A stretch of DNA of 21,889 nucleotides from JAFALX01 sp050734185 (GTDB taxonomy: Bacteria; Chloroflexota; Dormibacteria; Aeolococcales; Aeolococcaceae), in assembly GCA_050734185.1 (NCBI GenBank), contig JBOHUE010000013.1:1-21889 (forward strand). The letters run 5' to 3'. Below, piece after piece: positions 1 to 8,071 of this stretch. The position numbers and the translations under genes were made by a program. The notes under the pieces are model-generated. The model was not told where the DNA came from and made no database searches. It saw only the letters and a program-made list of their open reading frames with translations. Numbering within the stretch: the stretch's first letter is position 1; each line of letters begins with the position of its first letter.

Positions 1-80
1 CGCGTCAGCTGCTCGGCGGGCGGCTCGCGACGCTGCGAGCCCGGCGGCTCGAGGGGCGGTTCCACCGCGGCGTCGCTCAC
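1..80 (-). CDS. 5' end of an unidentified gene, cut by the window edge
   Basis: A GTG codon at 80-78 overlaps the TGA of the transfer ATPase as GTGA, and the frame stays open to the window edge. The visible 26 residues begin MSDAAVEPPLEPPG and are rich in Pro and Glu, so they are probably a disordered N-terminus. The overlap suggests translational coupling to the ATPase gene and membership of the same transfer operon. No domain is visible and no function can be given. The ribosome binding site is weak, which fits reinitiation after the upstream stop. Confidence 0.5.
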   Translation of the reverse strand, partial: MSDAAVEPPLEPPGSQRREPPAEQLT

Positions 81-1369
81 GGCGTCGCCTGCCGCGCCGG
101 CGGCTCGCTCGCCACCCGAACAGTGGCGACGCGGCGCTCGCCCACAGCGGCCAGGACGACGGCGTCACCGGTCACGAGTTGTTTGATGGCGTTGGGATTC
201 ACGACGTAGCGATCCACCCGACGGACGGAGCCGACCCCGGTGTTTGCGCCGCTGTCGACTTGGCGTGTCACCTCGACGCCCTTCTCGGTGCCGATGACGG
301 CGGCGACCGATTCAGCGTCGTCCGAGCCGCAGCGGTGGGCGATGAGAAGCCCGGCGCCGAGCAGCGTCGCGTGCAGCGCATACGCGGTGGCGCGGTCCGG
401 CAGGTGCTGCGTGCTCACCGCCGTCGCAACGCGCGCCTCTCGCGCCTGGCGCAATAGGTCGCACACCTGGTCCGGGTCGTCCAGGGCGGCGAACTCATCG
501 AGGATGAGCAGCGCCGGGGTCGACGTGGGCTCCTGCAGCCGCTGGTGCGCCGCTTGCTTCAGATCTTGGATGAGCACGCGCGCCATCAGCGCCGTGTCCT
601 TGGTGACGGCGAGGGCCGGCAGGCTGATGTATGTGACGCCGGAGGTGGTCAGGGCGTCGCGAAGGTCGAGCTGCTCCCCCTCGCCCTCGAACAGCTCGCC
701 GTACTCGCCATGGAGCAAGGCGCCGAGGCGCGCGCGCATCCCCTCGAGCGCCTCGCCGTGTACGCCGCCACGCTTGCCGAGCTCGGCTAGGTCGGCAGCT
801 AGTTGCGGCGCCACGGCTCGCGAGCGATGGGCCAGCCCGGCCATGCGAGCGCGGTCCAGCTCGTGGCGCAGCCGGCGGACTGTCACCGGCTCGTCCAGCG
901 CCCGCAGGACGCCGACGAGCACCGCGATCGCCTCCTGGGCAATGACGCGGTAGATCTCGGCGTTCGGGCCGTACGCGAACGCCGAGACGAGCTTGTCGGC
1001 CACCTGGGAACGCGAGCCGACGGCGCACGGGTTGTAGCCGAGGCTGTCAGGAACACCGGGCACTAGCTCGGCATACGGCTCGCCGCAACGTGCCGCCATG
1101 ACGCGGGCCGCAGTGCGCAACCCGCCGCCCTTGGCGTCGACGATGACCACGGGAAGCCCGCGGCCGATCGCCGCCTGCGCCAGCTGCTCCGCCGTCGTTG
1201 TCTTGCCCGAGCCCGTGACACCGACCAGCGTCACATGCTGCGCAACGCCCTCCGGGAGCGGCACCGCGAATGGCCGGCCGCGCAGCCGGTCGGTGCCGAC
1301 GACCCATTCGCTGAACCTCCCCGGCTGGGCGCCAATCCAGCGCTCGTTCGGCACCTCCTCGAACGTCAT
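77..1369 (-). CDS. TraD/TraG/VirD4-like P-loop DNA-transfer ATPase
   Basis: The predicted protein has 430 residues. Walker A is GVTGSGKT (50-57), Walker B is ALLILDEF (286-293), and STQHLPD (319-325) follows in the position usual for the HerA/FtsK/TraG ATPase superfamily. Such proteins pump or couple DNA to a conjugation channel. No N-terminal membrane segment is visible, so it is a soluble, short version; full VirD4/TraD proteins are longer and membrane-anchored. I chose the ATG at 1369 because it is preceded by GAGGG and because the open frame upstream (to 1711) is low-complexity Ser/Arg sequence antisense to the neighbouring gene. It lies 106 bp downstream of the replication-relaxation gene and overlaps the next gene by GTGA, so an operon is likely. 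The ATPase family is secure; the conjugative role is inferred from its neighbour. Confidence 0.85.
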   Translation of the reverse strand: MTFEEVPNERWIGAQPGRFSEWVVGTDRLRGRPFAVPLPEGVAQHVTLVGVTGSGKTTTAEQLAQAAIGRGLPVVIVDAKGGGLRTAARVMAARCGEPYAELVPGVPDSLGYNPCAVGSRSQVADKLVSAFAYGPNAEIYRVIAQEAIAVLVGVLRALDEPVTVRRLRHELDRARMAGLAHRSRAVAPQLAADLAELGKRGGVHGEALEGMRARLGALLHGEYGELFEGEGEQLDLRDALTTSGVTYISLPALAVTKDTALMARVLIQDLKQAAHQRLQEPTSTPALLILDEFAALDDPDQVCDLLRQAREARVATAVSTQHLPDRATAYALHATLLGAGLLIAHRCGSDDAESVAAVIGTEKGVEVTRQVDSGANTGVGSVRRVDRYVVNPNAIKQLVTGDAVVLAAVGERRVATVRVASEPPARQATP

Positions 1370-1475
1370 CGCGCCCTCGGGCCGATGACACAGAGCGGAC
1401 CGCCCAAACACGGGCCCCCAGGAAGCCGTACGAATCCTGGAAGAGCAGGACCCGGAGCTCTGATACCTCGGCGCA

Positions 1476-2237
1476 TTACCCCTGCTCCGTGCGCCGGACC
1501 CGCGTCTCGATGAGGTGCTCGAGGCCGCGGTCGGCAATAACCTCGCGCATCCGACCAGCCGACGCGGCGCTGGGGAGGAACCACCAGACGCACTCGACGG
1601 ACGCGTCGAGCGCGTACGCGTCGGCGAGCTGCTCGAGCTTTCGCGTGCGCTTCGGTGTAAGGTCGAGTTCGACGGCCACGCGGCGCCCACCGGGGAGCAC
1701 CAGGAGTCCATCCGGCGTGCGCCGCTGCCGCTCCTCCGGATGGACGCGCGCCGCCCGCATGCGATCGCGCCTCAGCTCGCGCTCGGTGATCCACTCCGCG
1801 CCCGGGGCATCCCCGACTAGCTGCTCGCTGAGGTCGACCACCGCGAGCGCGTGACGCAGGAGCCCAGCGTCGAGTCGAGCGGGCAGCACGTCGCACGCAG
1901 CGAGTCGAGCGCCAGCACCGGTGACGCGGACGACGAAGGGGAGGTCGCGGAACGCCGGCTCACGCCGAAGCAGCCCCGCCGTCTCGAGCCGGCGCAGCCG
2001 CCGCCAAGCAGCCCACATGGACGGGAAAAAACGGCGGCCGACCTGGTCGGCACTGACCAGTCCGTGGCGCGCCACCCAGCGAACGAGGTCCTCGTCGCGT
2101 GGCGTCAGAGCCAGCCGTCGCGGCGGCGCCCCGGACAGCGCCGTGAGCATCGGGGGTCTGGGAGAAGGAGTGGGTCCGGGCGAGGAAGAGGGCAGGGGCG
2201 CATGCCCCTCATCCCGCTGCCTCGCCTGGGGGATCAC
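1476..2237 (-). CDS. Replication-relaxation (Replic_Relax/MobC-like) family protein
   Basis: The protein has 253 residues. A winged-helix-like part at about 44-95 (LTPRDEDLVRWVARHGLVSA, then a Arg/Leu-rich recognition segment) is followed by a C-terminal part with PDGLLVL (175-181) and VAVELDLT (187-194). A PDG...VELD pattern with following Lys/Arg residues resembles the PD-(D/E)xK-like core of the replication-relaxation family found on actinobacterial plasmids and integrative elements, next to a TraD-like ATPase as here. The role in relaxing or marking the transfer origin is family knowledge, not proven. The GTG start at 2237 has a strong AGGGAGG site 8 bases upstream; the internal ATG at 2150 has none. 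The first 30 residues are Pro/Ser-rich and probably unstructured. Confidence 0.75.
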   Translation of the reverse strand: MIPQARQRDEGHAPLPSSSPGPTPSPRPPMLTALSGAPPRRLALTPRDEDLVRWVARHGLVSADQVGRRFFPSMWAAWRRLRRLETAGLLRREPAFRDLPFVVRVTGAGARLAACDVLPARLDAGLLRHALAVVDLSEQLVGDAPGAEWITERELRRDRMRAARVHPEERQRRTPDGLLVLPGGRRVAVELDLTPKRTRKLEQLADAYALDASVECVWWFLPSAASAGRMREVIADRGLEHLIETRVRRTEQG

Positions 2238-2271
2238 AGCGTACGCCTCCCTGAAGGGCTGCTCGCCCGGT

Positions 2272-2330
2272 CCCGAACCTCACCACCACAGGGACCCACC
2301 AGATACGACGATGTGGGGGTGAGGTGCGGG
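2272..2330. repeat. 18-bp inverted repeat upstream of the transfer operon
   Basis: The arms at 2272-2289 and 2313-2330 match at 16 of 18 positions (core ACCTCACC / GGTGAGGT) with a 23-base spacer. It lies 35-93 bases upstream of the GTG start of the replication-relaxation gene. It could be an operator for that operon or an origin-of-transfer/nick-type structure; neither is shown by sequence alone. Confidence 0.55.
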
Positions 2331-2521
2331 AGCCGCGGGCAAGCGTAGCGCAGGCCGCGGCAGGGCGAGCAGCCCTCTCAGCGAATACGGCGTGACGCGT
2401 TGTGATCCCCGTTTTTAGCTCGGGTGGGTGTCCACTAACTGGACCCCCCTACTGGACATCCGGCGGACCTCTGCGCTAAGCAGGACGGCCTAACCGGTCG
2501 CGCGACAGAGCCGGTCTAACG
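2331..2521. other. Non-coding junction between transfer genes and the first regulator module
   Basis: No gene is supported here. The only structure I see is GTCCA-CTAAC-TGGAC at 2430-2444, with a third TGGAC at 2453-2457 and a C-run between them. Iterated GTCCA/TGGAC blocks resemble an insertion-sequence end, but no transposase is next to it, so it may be a solo relic or a hairpin behind the regulator gene. Confidence 0.35.
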
Positions 2522-5221
2522 CTATCGGAGCTGCTGACCAAACACCTCGGCGAGTTGTGCTCGGCTGCGCACCTCGAGCTTCTCGAAAGCGCGATGCAGC
2601 AGGTTGTCCACGGTACGAGAGGACACGCCGAGCAGCGCGGCGATCTCGCGATTGGTCAGGCCTGTCGAAGCGAGGTGCCCGACCTCTCTCTCTCGCGGCG
2701 TCAGCTCGACGCGTACGTCGTAGGTGTCATCGTCTGACAGGATCCGGAGAGCCGGTGTGACGGCACCTTCACATGCGCTCGCGAGACGAAACGCACGGTC
2801 GCGGCTTGCTCGGAACAACGCGGGTCTTCGATTTGCGCGATATGCGCTTGCTGCCTGTACGGAGGCCTCCGCTGCGAGTAATAGGTAGCCCATCCTCTCG
2901 TATCGAGTCGCCGTTGCGTCCAACGCGACGGGGTCGCAGGTTGACGCGGCGGCAACGTGGCTCGACCACGTCGACACCAGCTCGCCTTCGGTGCGCTCTC
3001 CGAGCAACTGCAATCGTGTTGCCACCTGAGTCGCATCGCCGAAGCGCGCGACGTCGTGTAGCGCCAGCGCTTCGATCGCCAGCAGTCCGTGCGAGGCCGC
3101 AAGGTCCGCCGCCACGAGGCCGCGAGCTCGAGCTGCTGTCAGGCTGCCGGCGAGTGCGTCGAGCCACGCGTGACTGAGTTCGATGCGCGGACTCTCTAGC
3201 GGCGTCGGCAGTCCTGGGAGAACCCTCGCTCGATCGAGCGCTTCGTTCGCACGGTCGGCGTCGCCTGCGATGGCGGCGGACTGCGAGAGCGCCGCGAGCA
3301 CCGCACGCACCATCAGTGGCCGATACCTTTCCGTGAGCGCGAGCGCCTCGTCCAACTGCGCCACGGCGGTGCGCACGCGTCCGCGGGCGCGGCTGCACAG
3401 TCCGAGGTAGAAGCACGCGACTCCCTTTGAATGAAGGGCTCTGGCCGCGACTGCCTTGCGATACACCGCCCAGGCCAGCGCCTCCGCCTCGTCCAGGCGT
3501 CCCGCGAACCAGAGCGCGTCCCACTCGAGCGTTTCGAGCTGGAACTCCCCGAACGGCACCGTCGCGACTCGCTGATCAAGGTCGCGCCGCCCCTCAGCCA
3601 GGAGTTCGAGTGCTTGATTGGACCGGCCTGCCGACGGCAGCGCCCATGACGCAACCGCTCGCGCACGGACCCGTGTGTCGATCGAGGACTCGTCCCGCTC
3701 GAGCAGTGGCAAGGCAATGCGCAGCGCAGCCAGTGGGCGGCCAGTCGTGAGCTCGATCACGCTCTGCACCGCCGCACGATCGGAGACGCGCGCGGCGCGC
3801 GCGATCGTCGCATCGCTCGCGGCGCGGACGGCGGCAGCCAGATCGGCCTTGCCGAGATTCGCCGACAGGTTGTACCAGCGGAGCAAGAGGAGTTCGACGC
3901 TGGCCGCGTCGTCGTCCGGGGGGAGTTCGACCGCGGCAAGGCACTCTTCGGCTTCGAGCGGTCGCCGCTGTGCAATGAGCGCTTGTGCAAGCGTGATGCT
4001 TGCGGTCGCGCCAACGCCCGCGGAAACCGCGGCGGCCGCGAGACGCTCAGCCACGCGAAACTCACCTGCGTGAAGCGCATCAAGCGCGGCGGCGCCGAGT
4101 GCAGCACCGTCCGCCTCGAGTCCTGCATCGAGGCGCAACACCGCGACGCGCGCTGCGTCAGCCGCGCGCCGACCACCGGCTTGGGTGACAGTATTCGCGA
4201 CGTCGCGAAGCGCCATCGTCGCTCCCGATTCAATCGCGCGCCGCCGGAGCACTTCAGCAACGAGCGGCGGCGTGATGGAGATCTCACGTCTGCGCCCGTA
4301 CTCCCTGAAAGCCACATGCCGGCGGACGCGGCGTTCGCGCCACACCGACTGTCGCACTACCGACTCGAGGAGCACTGTGCTCGCCGATCCGACCATCGCG
4401 AGGACCTCCAACGCGCGGACTCCGTCCGAAGTGAGATCGGCCAGCCTGCCGTCGACCGCGGAGCTGAGTCGTTCTGTCACGCGAAGATCCGTATTCCAAT
4501 GTCCGACCCCACCTTCCGGTGACCATCCGTCCGATCCCGTGGCCGCTCTGATCAGCTCCCGGAGAAGCACGAGATCGCCATCGACCAGCCCCGTCATCAC
4601 CGCTCGTGTCTCGTCGCTCACCGGGCCACCGCTCCAGGCGTTCATCAGCTCGCCCATCTGCCGCTCATCGAGCTGCGAGACCGACAGGTGAACCACCGAC
4701 TCTTCGTTGATCAATGCTCGAATCGCATCGGGAAGCGGCGCTTCCGCCTCGAGCACAATCAGGACAAACACGAGGCCAGTGACTGCGAGATGGTTGATAA
4801 CGGATGCTGACGCGTTGTCGACAAGGTGACTGTTATCGACGAGCAGCAGCGTGCGACCCCTCGTCGACTGCCGCGCGAAGAAGGCGTGCGCCGCGGCGAG
4901 GCGGTCGAAGGAGTCCGTGCCACTCGATCTTCGTGGGGGTAGGAGATGGCCAAAGATGCCCAGCGGCACGGTGGCCGCGGACTCGCTGCCGATAGTCTCG
5001 AGCACTGCCAAGCCCTCTCTCCGTGTGATCGCGACCGCCTCGCGCGCCAACCGCGTCTTGCCGACGCCGGCCGCACCAGACAGGAGCAAAGAGGTGCATC
5101 TCGGACTTCCGATCGCGTCGACGATCGTCTGCAAGTCATCAAGTCGGTCAATCAGATCGGGCGCCTGCACAGCCCGAGAGTCTATGGAGCTATCTGGCAC
5201 TGGTTGGACCTGAGACCGCAT
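2522..5221 (-). CDS. LAL-type LuxR family transcriptional regulator, copy 1
   Basis: From the ATG at 5221 the protein has 899 residues; a GTG at 5269 would give 915. Near the N-terminus are Walker A GAAGVGKT (49-56) and Walker B TLLLVDNSH (124-132), an AAA/STAND-type ATPase. A long helical, repeat-like middle follows (alanine-rich, TPR-like, with LGLCSRARGR and VARFGDA). The C-terminus (about 838-899) is a LuxR/GerE helix-turn-helix starting LTPREREV with GLTNREIAALLGVSSRTVDN. Size and order fit large ATP-binding LuxR regulators. It is transcribed divergently from the adjacent surface-protein operon, the usual position of a local regulator. The ATG at 5221 is preferred because the GTG sits only 9 bases from the -35 of the divergent promoter and because the shorter N-terminus is nearer that of its paralogue at 13810; neither start has a strong ribosome site. 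Confidence 0.88.
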   Translation of the reverse strand: MRSQVQPVPDSSIDSRAVQAPDLIDRLDDLQTIVDAIGSPRCTSLLLSGAAGVGKTRLAREAVAITRREGLAVLETIGSESAATVPLGIFGHLLPPRRSSGTDSFDRLAAAHAFFARQSTRGRTLLLVDNSHLVDNASASVINHLAVTGLVFVLIVLEAEAPLPDAIRALINEESVVHLSVSQLDERQMGELMNAWSGGPVSDETRAVMTGLVDGDLVLLRELIRAATGSDGWSPEGGVGHWNTDLRVTERLSSAVDGRLADLTSDGVRALEVLAMVGSASTVLLESVVRQSVWRERRVRRHVAFREYGRRREISITPPLVAEVLRRRAIESGATMALRDVANTVTQAGGRRAADAARVAVLRLDAGLEADGAALGAAALDALHAGEFRVAERLAAAAVSAGVGATASITLAQALIAQRRPLEAEECLAAVELPPDDDAASVELLLLRWYNLSANLGKADLAAAVRAASDATIARAARVSDRAAVQSVIELTTGRPLAALRIALPLLERDESSIDTRVRARAVASWALPSAGRSNQALELLAEGRRDLDQRVATVPFGEFQLETLEWDALWFAGRLDEAEALAWAVYRKAVAARALHSKGVACFYLGLCSRARGRVRTAVAQLDEALALTERYRPLMVRAVLAALSQSAAIAGDADRANEALDRARVLPGLPTPLESPRIELSHAWLDALAGSLTAARARGLVAADLAASHGLLAIEALALHDVARFGDATQVATRLQLLGERTEGELVSTWSSHVAAASTCDPVALDATATRYERMGYLLLAAEASVQAASAYRANRRPALFRASRDRAFRLASACEGAVTPALRILSDDDTYDVRVELTPREREVGHLASTGLTNREIAALLGVSSRTVDNLLHRAFEKLEVRSRAQLAEVFGQQLR

Positions 5222-5277
5222 CGAGCGGGCATCGCCACCCGCCAAGTGAGTGCAGGCGGCCGTGAGCACAGCTGCTC

Positions 5278-5317
5278 ATGACATCGCATCGAGCCGCCCA
5301 TATTCTCCGCACTGCGG
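5278..5317 (+). promoter_or_regulatory. Sigma70-like promoter of the sortase operon, with a small palindrome
   Basis: ATGACA (5278-5283, 5 of 6 to consensus), a 17-base spacer and TATTCT (5301-5306, 4 of 6) form a good promoter pointing to the gene at 5371. The palindrome CCGCA-C-TGCGG at 5307-5317 falls where transcription would start and could be an operator for the divergent regulator. Prediction by eye only. Confidence 0.5.
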
Positions 5318-5370
5318 CGTAACGATCGCACCACGCGGTCCAAGAGAACAAGACGGTTGGGAGTGATGAG

Positions 5371-6282
5371 ATGGCCAGTCGCGGCAGCGTGCTAACGGCA
5401 AGGATTGCTCTTCCCCTGCTCGGGGCGGGCGCGCTCGGCCTCCTCGTCGCGGTTTCTCATGCGTTCGCGTGCACGTCGCTGGCAACGTTGGCGCTGACGC
5501 CGAACGCCGCGGTCGCGGGAACCGCGGTGCAAGCAAGCGCTGCCCAGTTCTCACCGAGCGGCTCGCAGATCGTTTTCCGCTGGAACTCACGCGGTGGACC
5601 CGTACTCGGGTCGAGCTCGCCGGACGCCAAGGGTAGTACGACTATCTCTTTCGTCGTTCCCGCGGCTGCGCCGGGCAACTACGTCGTCATCGCACAACAG
5701 ACGGTGACGAACATTCCACAAGGCGGAAGCGCGATTGCGACCGTCCAATTCACGATTCCAGGAGCGTCGGCGAACGGGGCGATATCCGGCGGTGGCGGTA
5801 CGACGCAGAACGCTGGCTCGGCCGCGGCGCAGAGCGTCGCAGCGCAGAACGCTGGCTCGGCGCCGGTGCAGAGCGTCGCAGCGCAGAACGCCGGCCCGGC
5901 GCCGGCGCAGAACATCGCAGCGCAACCAGCGCCTCGCGACGGGAGGACTCTCGGAGTGCCAGCAGCGTCCGGCGTTGGCGCGCCGGCATTGGACCCCGGT
6001 GTCGCGGGACCACTGGCGCCGGCCGTTGATGCTCAGGGCGACACGACGACGCCTCGGTTGGGGAACGGCTTCCGGGATGAGTTCGGGCTCCGTGATGCAG
6101 CGCCATCGCGCCAAGATCCCGCACCGATGGGGAGCACGATGTCGGCCGGTGCGTTGACGCTGCTGGTAACGGCGGGCGTGTTCGGAATGGGTGCGACAGC
6201 ATCTGGCGCAGCTCTTGCCGTCCGGTCGCGATCGGTGCCCCTGCGCCGTACGGCGCGGGGTCGGGGGAAACGGTCGACCTGA
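5371..6282 (+). CDS. Secreted Ig-like membrane protein with CTSLATL N-terminus, copy 1
   Basis: The protein has 303 residues. A signal sequence (about 1-33) ends AFA before Cys34, so the mature protein probably begins CTSLATL. Residues 37-130 are beta-rich with a PGNYVV turn and look like an Ig/IPT-type sandwich. Residues 145-183 hold three 13-residue repeats (AQNAGSAPVQSVA type), followed by an Ala/Pro linker. A membrane helix at about 258-284 and an Arg/Lys-rich tail end it. It is therefore an exported protein with an outer domain on a flexible stalk. GGGAG 7 bases upstream supports the ATG. It leads an operon with the Asp-box protein and sortase. The CTSLATL sequence recurs in the protein encoded at 12973-13641, which has the same layout. 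No enzymatic motif is seen and the function is unknown. Confidence 0.8.
   Translation: MASRGSVLTARIALPLLGAGALGLLVAVSHAFACTSLATLALTPNAAVAGTAVQASAAQFSPSGSQIVFRWNSRGGPVLGSSSPDAKGSTTISFVVPAAAPGNYVVIAQQTVTNIPQGGSAIATVQFTIPGASANGAISGGGGTTQNAGSAAAQSVAAQNAGSAPVQSVAAQNAGPAPAQNIAAQPAPRDGRTLGVPAASGVGAPALDPGVAGPLAPAVDAQGDTTTPRLGNGFRDEFGLRDAAPSRQDPAPMGSTMSAGALTLLVTAGVFGMGATASGAALAVRSRSVPLRRTARGRGKRST
5803..5919 (+). repeat. Three 39-bp in-frame tandem repeats
   Basis: Units at 5803-5841, 5842-5880 and 5881-5919 encode (T/A)QNAG(S/P)A..Q(S/N)(V/I)A; a fourth partial unit (AQPAP) follows. Units 1 and 2 are nearly identical and unit 3 has diverged. This is the stalk-like linker of the secreted Ig-like protein and is likely prone to copy-number change. 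Confidence 0.85.
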
Positions 6283-6347
6283 GCCGATAACGGCGCGTTG
6301 GCATCTACGAATCAGTGGACAGCGTTCGGGGTCAGTGGAGGAAGGTG

Positions 6348-8051
6348 ATGGGTCAGTTTCGGCACGGCGAGACGTCGCGTGAGCATATTCACCGAGAGGG
6401 TGGGCAAATCGTGCGTCGCGCTGTGGCGCGCGTTCTCGCTGCCGCCGCGCTCTCGGTCGTGGTTGCGGCTGCCACCACGGCCGCCGTCGGTGCCCAGAAC
6501 GTGGCAAGCACGGACACCCCCATCACTGATACGCAACTGCATTCGTACCAGCAACCGACGATCGCCGTCGATCCCGGGAACGCGGCACATCTTGCTGTTT
6601 CGTTCCAGGATGGGCTGCAGACACCGCCGTGTTATCTCGCGCAGTCGTTCGACGCTGGTGCCACGTGGGCGGTGGAGACCGTCATGGGGCCGGGGGGCAA
6701 GCTCGCCATCCCGAGCGGAGCATTTGCCTACGACACCTGCCGCAACCAGCTGATCGTGTTCGGCCCCAGCGGCATCATGTACTACGTCGTTCAGGTGTCA
6801 TCCTCGACGCATTACAACTTCAGCGAGGTCGTCGTGACGACAACGACTGACCACGGCGCCACCTTCACCGCGCCGGTGGTGGTCAGTACCTCGGATACGA
6901 CCGACAGCACCGACATCGGGACCTTCCAGCCGTCGGCCGCGGTGGACCCTACCAACGGCGAGCTGTACGTGACGTGGCTCCACTACCGGCAATTTGCAGG
7001 GTACACGTACGTCGAGGTGTCGTCGTCGACCGACAACGGCAAGACGTTCACCAACCGGCAGCAGCTGAGCACCATCGACCCCAACCAGCTTCAGCAGACC
7101 GGGAGCACTGTCGTCGGCGTGGACGCAACCGGTGAAGTGTACGTCGCGTGGCTCGACGCCTTGAACTGGCGCAACTTCAAGGGAGGGGAGTTCGGCAGTA
7201 ACCCGTGTCCCGCGTATCCGGCCGGTTGTCCTCCGTTCTCGCTGCTGATGCGGTCGTCGACGGATCACGGCGTGACGTTCAGTGCGCAGCGCACCGTGGA
7301 CCCAGCCATCACCAGCGGGCAGAACGACCCGTGGCGCTTCTCGCACCTGGTGTCGCTGGCGGTGGGTCCTGCAGCCGGAGAGCTGTCGATGGACTGGACC
7401 GAGCCGATCAACGGCCTGAACCGGATCGAGTTCACCCATTCGACGGACGCAGGCACGACATGGTCGACACCGCTCCCCGTGTCGCCGCCGCCTGGCCTCG
7501 GGGCTGACGAGCAGGACCGCGCCCTGGTCTCGGTTTCCTCGAACGGCCGGATCGACGTCGCCTACTACGACCTGACGCCCGCCGATTCGTCCGGTAACCG
7601 GTTGCAGAACACGTACGAGGCATCGTCAACGGATAGTGGCGTGTCGTTCGCGACGCCACTCAAGCTGACGAGCGCGCCGTCAAGCACCAACGTCGGTCCG
7701 CCAAATCCGGGAACCGACCTCGCTCGCGTGTCGTGGTTCGGGCGCAACTTCGGGCTCGCGTCATCCGGCGACACCGCGTACGCGGCGTGGACCGACAGCC
7801 GGCGCGGGACGGTTGACAACACGAAGCAAGACGTCTTTTTCGCATCGGTAGCGCCCGCCCCCGCCGCAACCTCGCCGCAGGCAGCGCCTGCGCCCGCTGC
7901 GATCGCGTCGCAAGCAGCGACGACGGCGCAGCCGGGCTTTCCGAACACGGGAAGTTCGTCTGGGCCAGCTCGCTTCCCTGCGGTGGCGCTCGTCTTGGTC
8001 GTGGCTGCAAGCGTCGGAGCGGTTGCAGCCGGCCGGCGCCGGCGGCGATAG
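6348..8051 (+). CDS. Asp-box (BNR/sialidase-like) beta-propeller surface protein with FPNTG sorting signal
   Basis: The protein has 567 residues. I chose the ATG at 6348 because GGAGG lies 6 bases upstream; a GTG at 6411 is the alternative and would give a shorter signal peptide. A signal peptide with a long charged n-region ends near GAQNVAS. Six Asp-boxes (S-x-D-x-G-x-T-F/W: SFDAGATW, TTDHGATF, STDNGKTF, STDHGVTF, STDAGTTW, STDSGVSF) mark a sialidase-type propeller. I see no FRIP motif or clear sialidase active-site set, so it may bind rather than cut. The C-terminus has an Ala/Pro linker, FPNTG (531-535), a hydrophobic stretch and five arginines: a cell-wall sorting signal, with a sortase gene 20 bases downstream. 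It is a clear paralogue of the protein at 11393-12976. Confidence 0.88.
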   Translation: MGQFRHGETSREHIHREGGQIVRRAVARVLAAAALSVVVAAATTAAVGAQNVASTDTPITDTQLHSYQQPTIAVDPGNAAHLAVSFQDGLQTPPCYLAQSFDAGATWAVETVMGPGGKLAIPSGAFAYDTCRNQLIVFGPSGIMYYVVQVSSSTHYNFSEVVVTTTTDHGATFTAPVVVSTSDTTDSTDIGTFQPSAAVDPTNGELYVTWLHYRQFAGYTYVEVSSSTDNGKTFTNRQQLSTIDPNQLQQTGSTVVGVDATGEVYVAWLDALNWRNFKGGEFGSNPCPAYPAGCPPFSLLMRSSTDHGVTFSAQRTVDPAITSGQNDPWRFSHLVSLAVGPAAGELSMDWTEPINGLNRIEFTHSTDAGTTWSTPLPVSPPPGLGADEQDRALVSVSSNGRIDVAYYDLTPADSSGNRLQNTYEASSTDSGVSFATPLKLTSAPSSTNVGPPNPGTDLARVSWFGRNFGLASSGDTAYAAWTDSRRGTVDNTKQDVFFASVAPAPAATSPQAAPAPAAIASQAATTAQPGFPNTGSSSGPARFPAVALVLVVAASVGAVAAGRRRRR

Positions 8052-8071
8052 ACGATCCCGTCCTGAACACG

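Noticed and set aside
1370..1711. N-terminal extension of the transfer ATPase to 544 residues
   Set aside because: The extra 114 residues are low-complexity Ser/Arg sequence overlapping the replication-relaxation gene; the ATG at 1369 has a ribosome site and begins normal protein sequence.
6348..8051. Calling the Asp-box proteins true exo-sialidases
   Set aside because: Asp-boxes only show the propeller fold; I cannot see an FRIP motif or the arginine triad, so enzyme activity is not supported.
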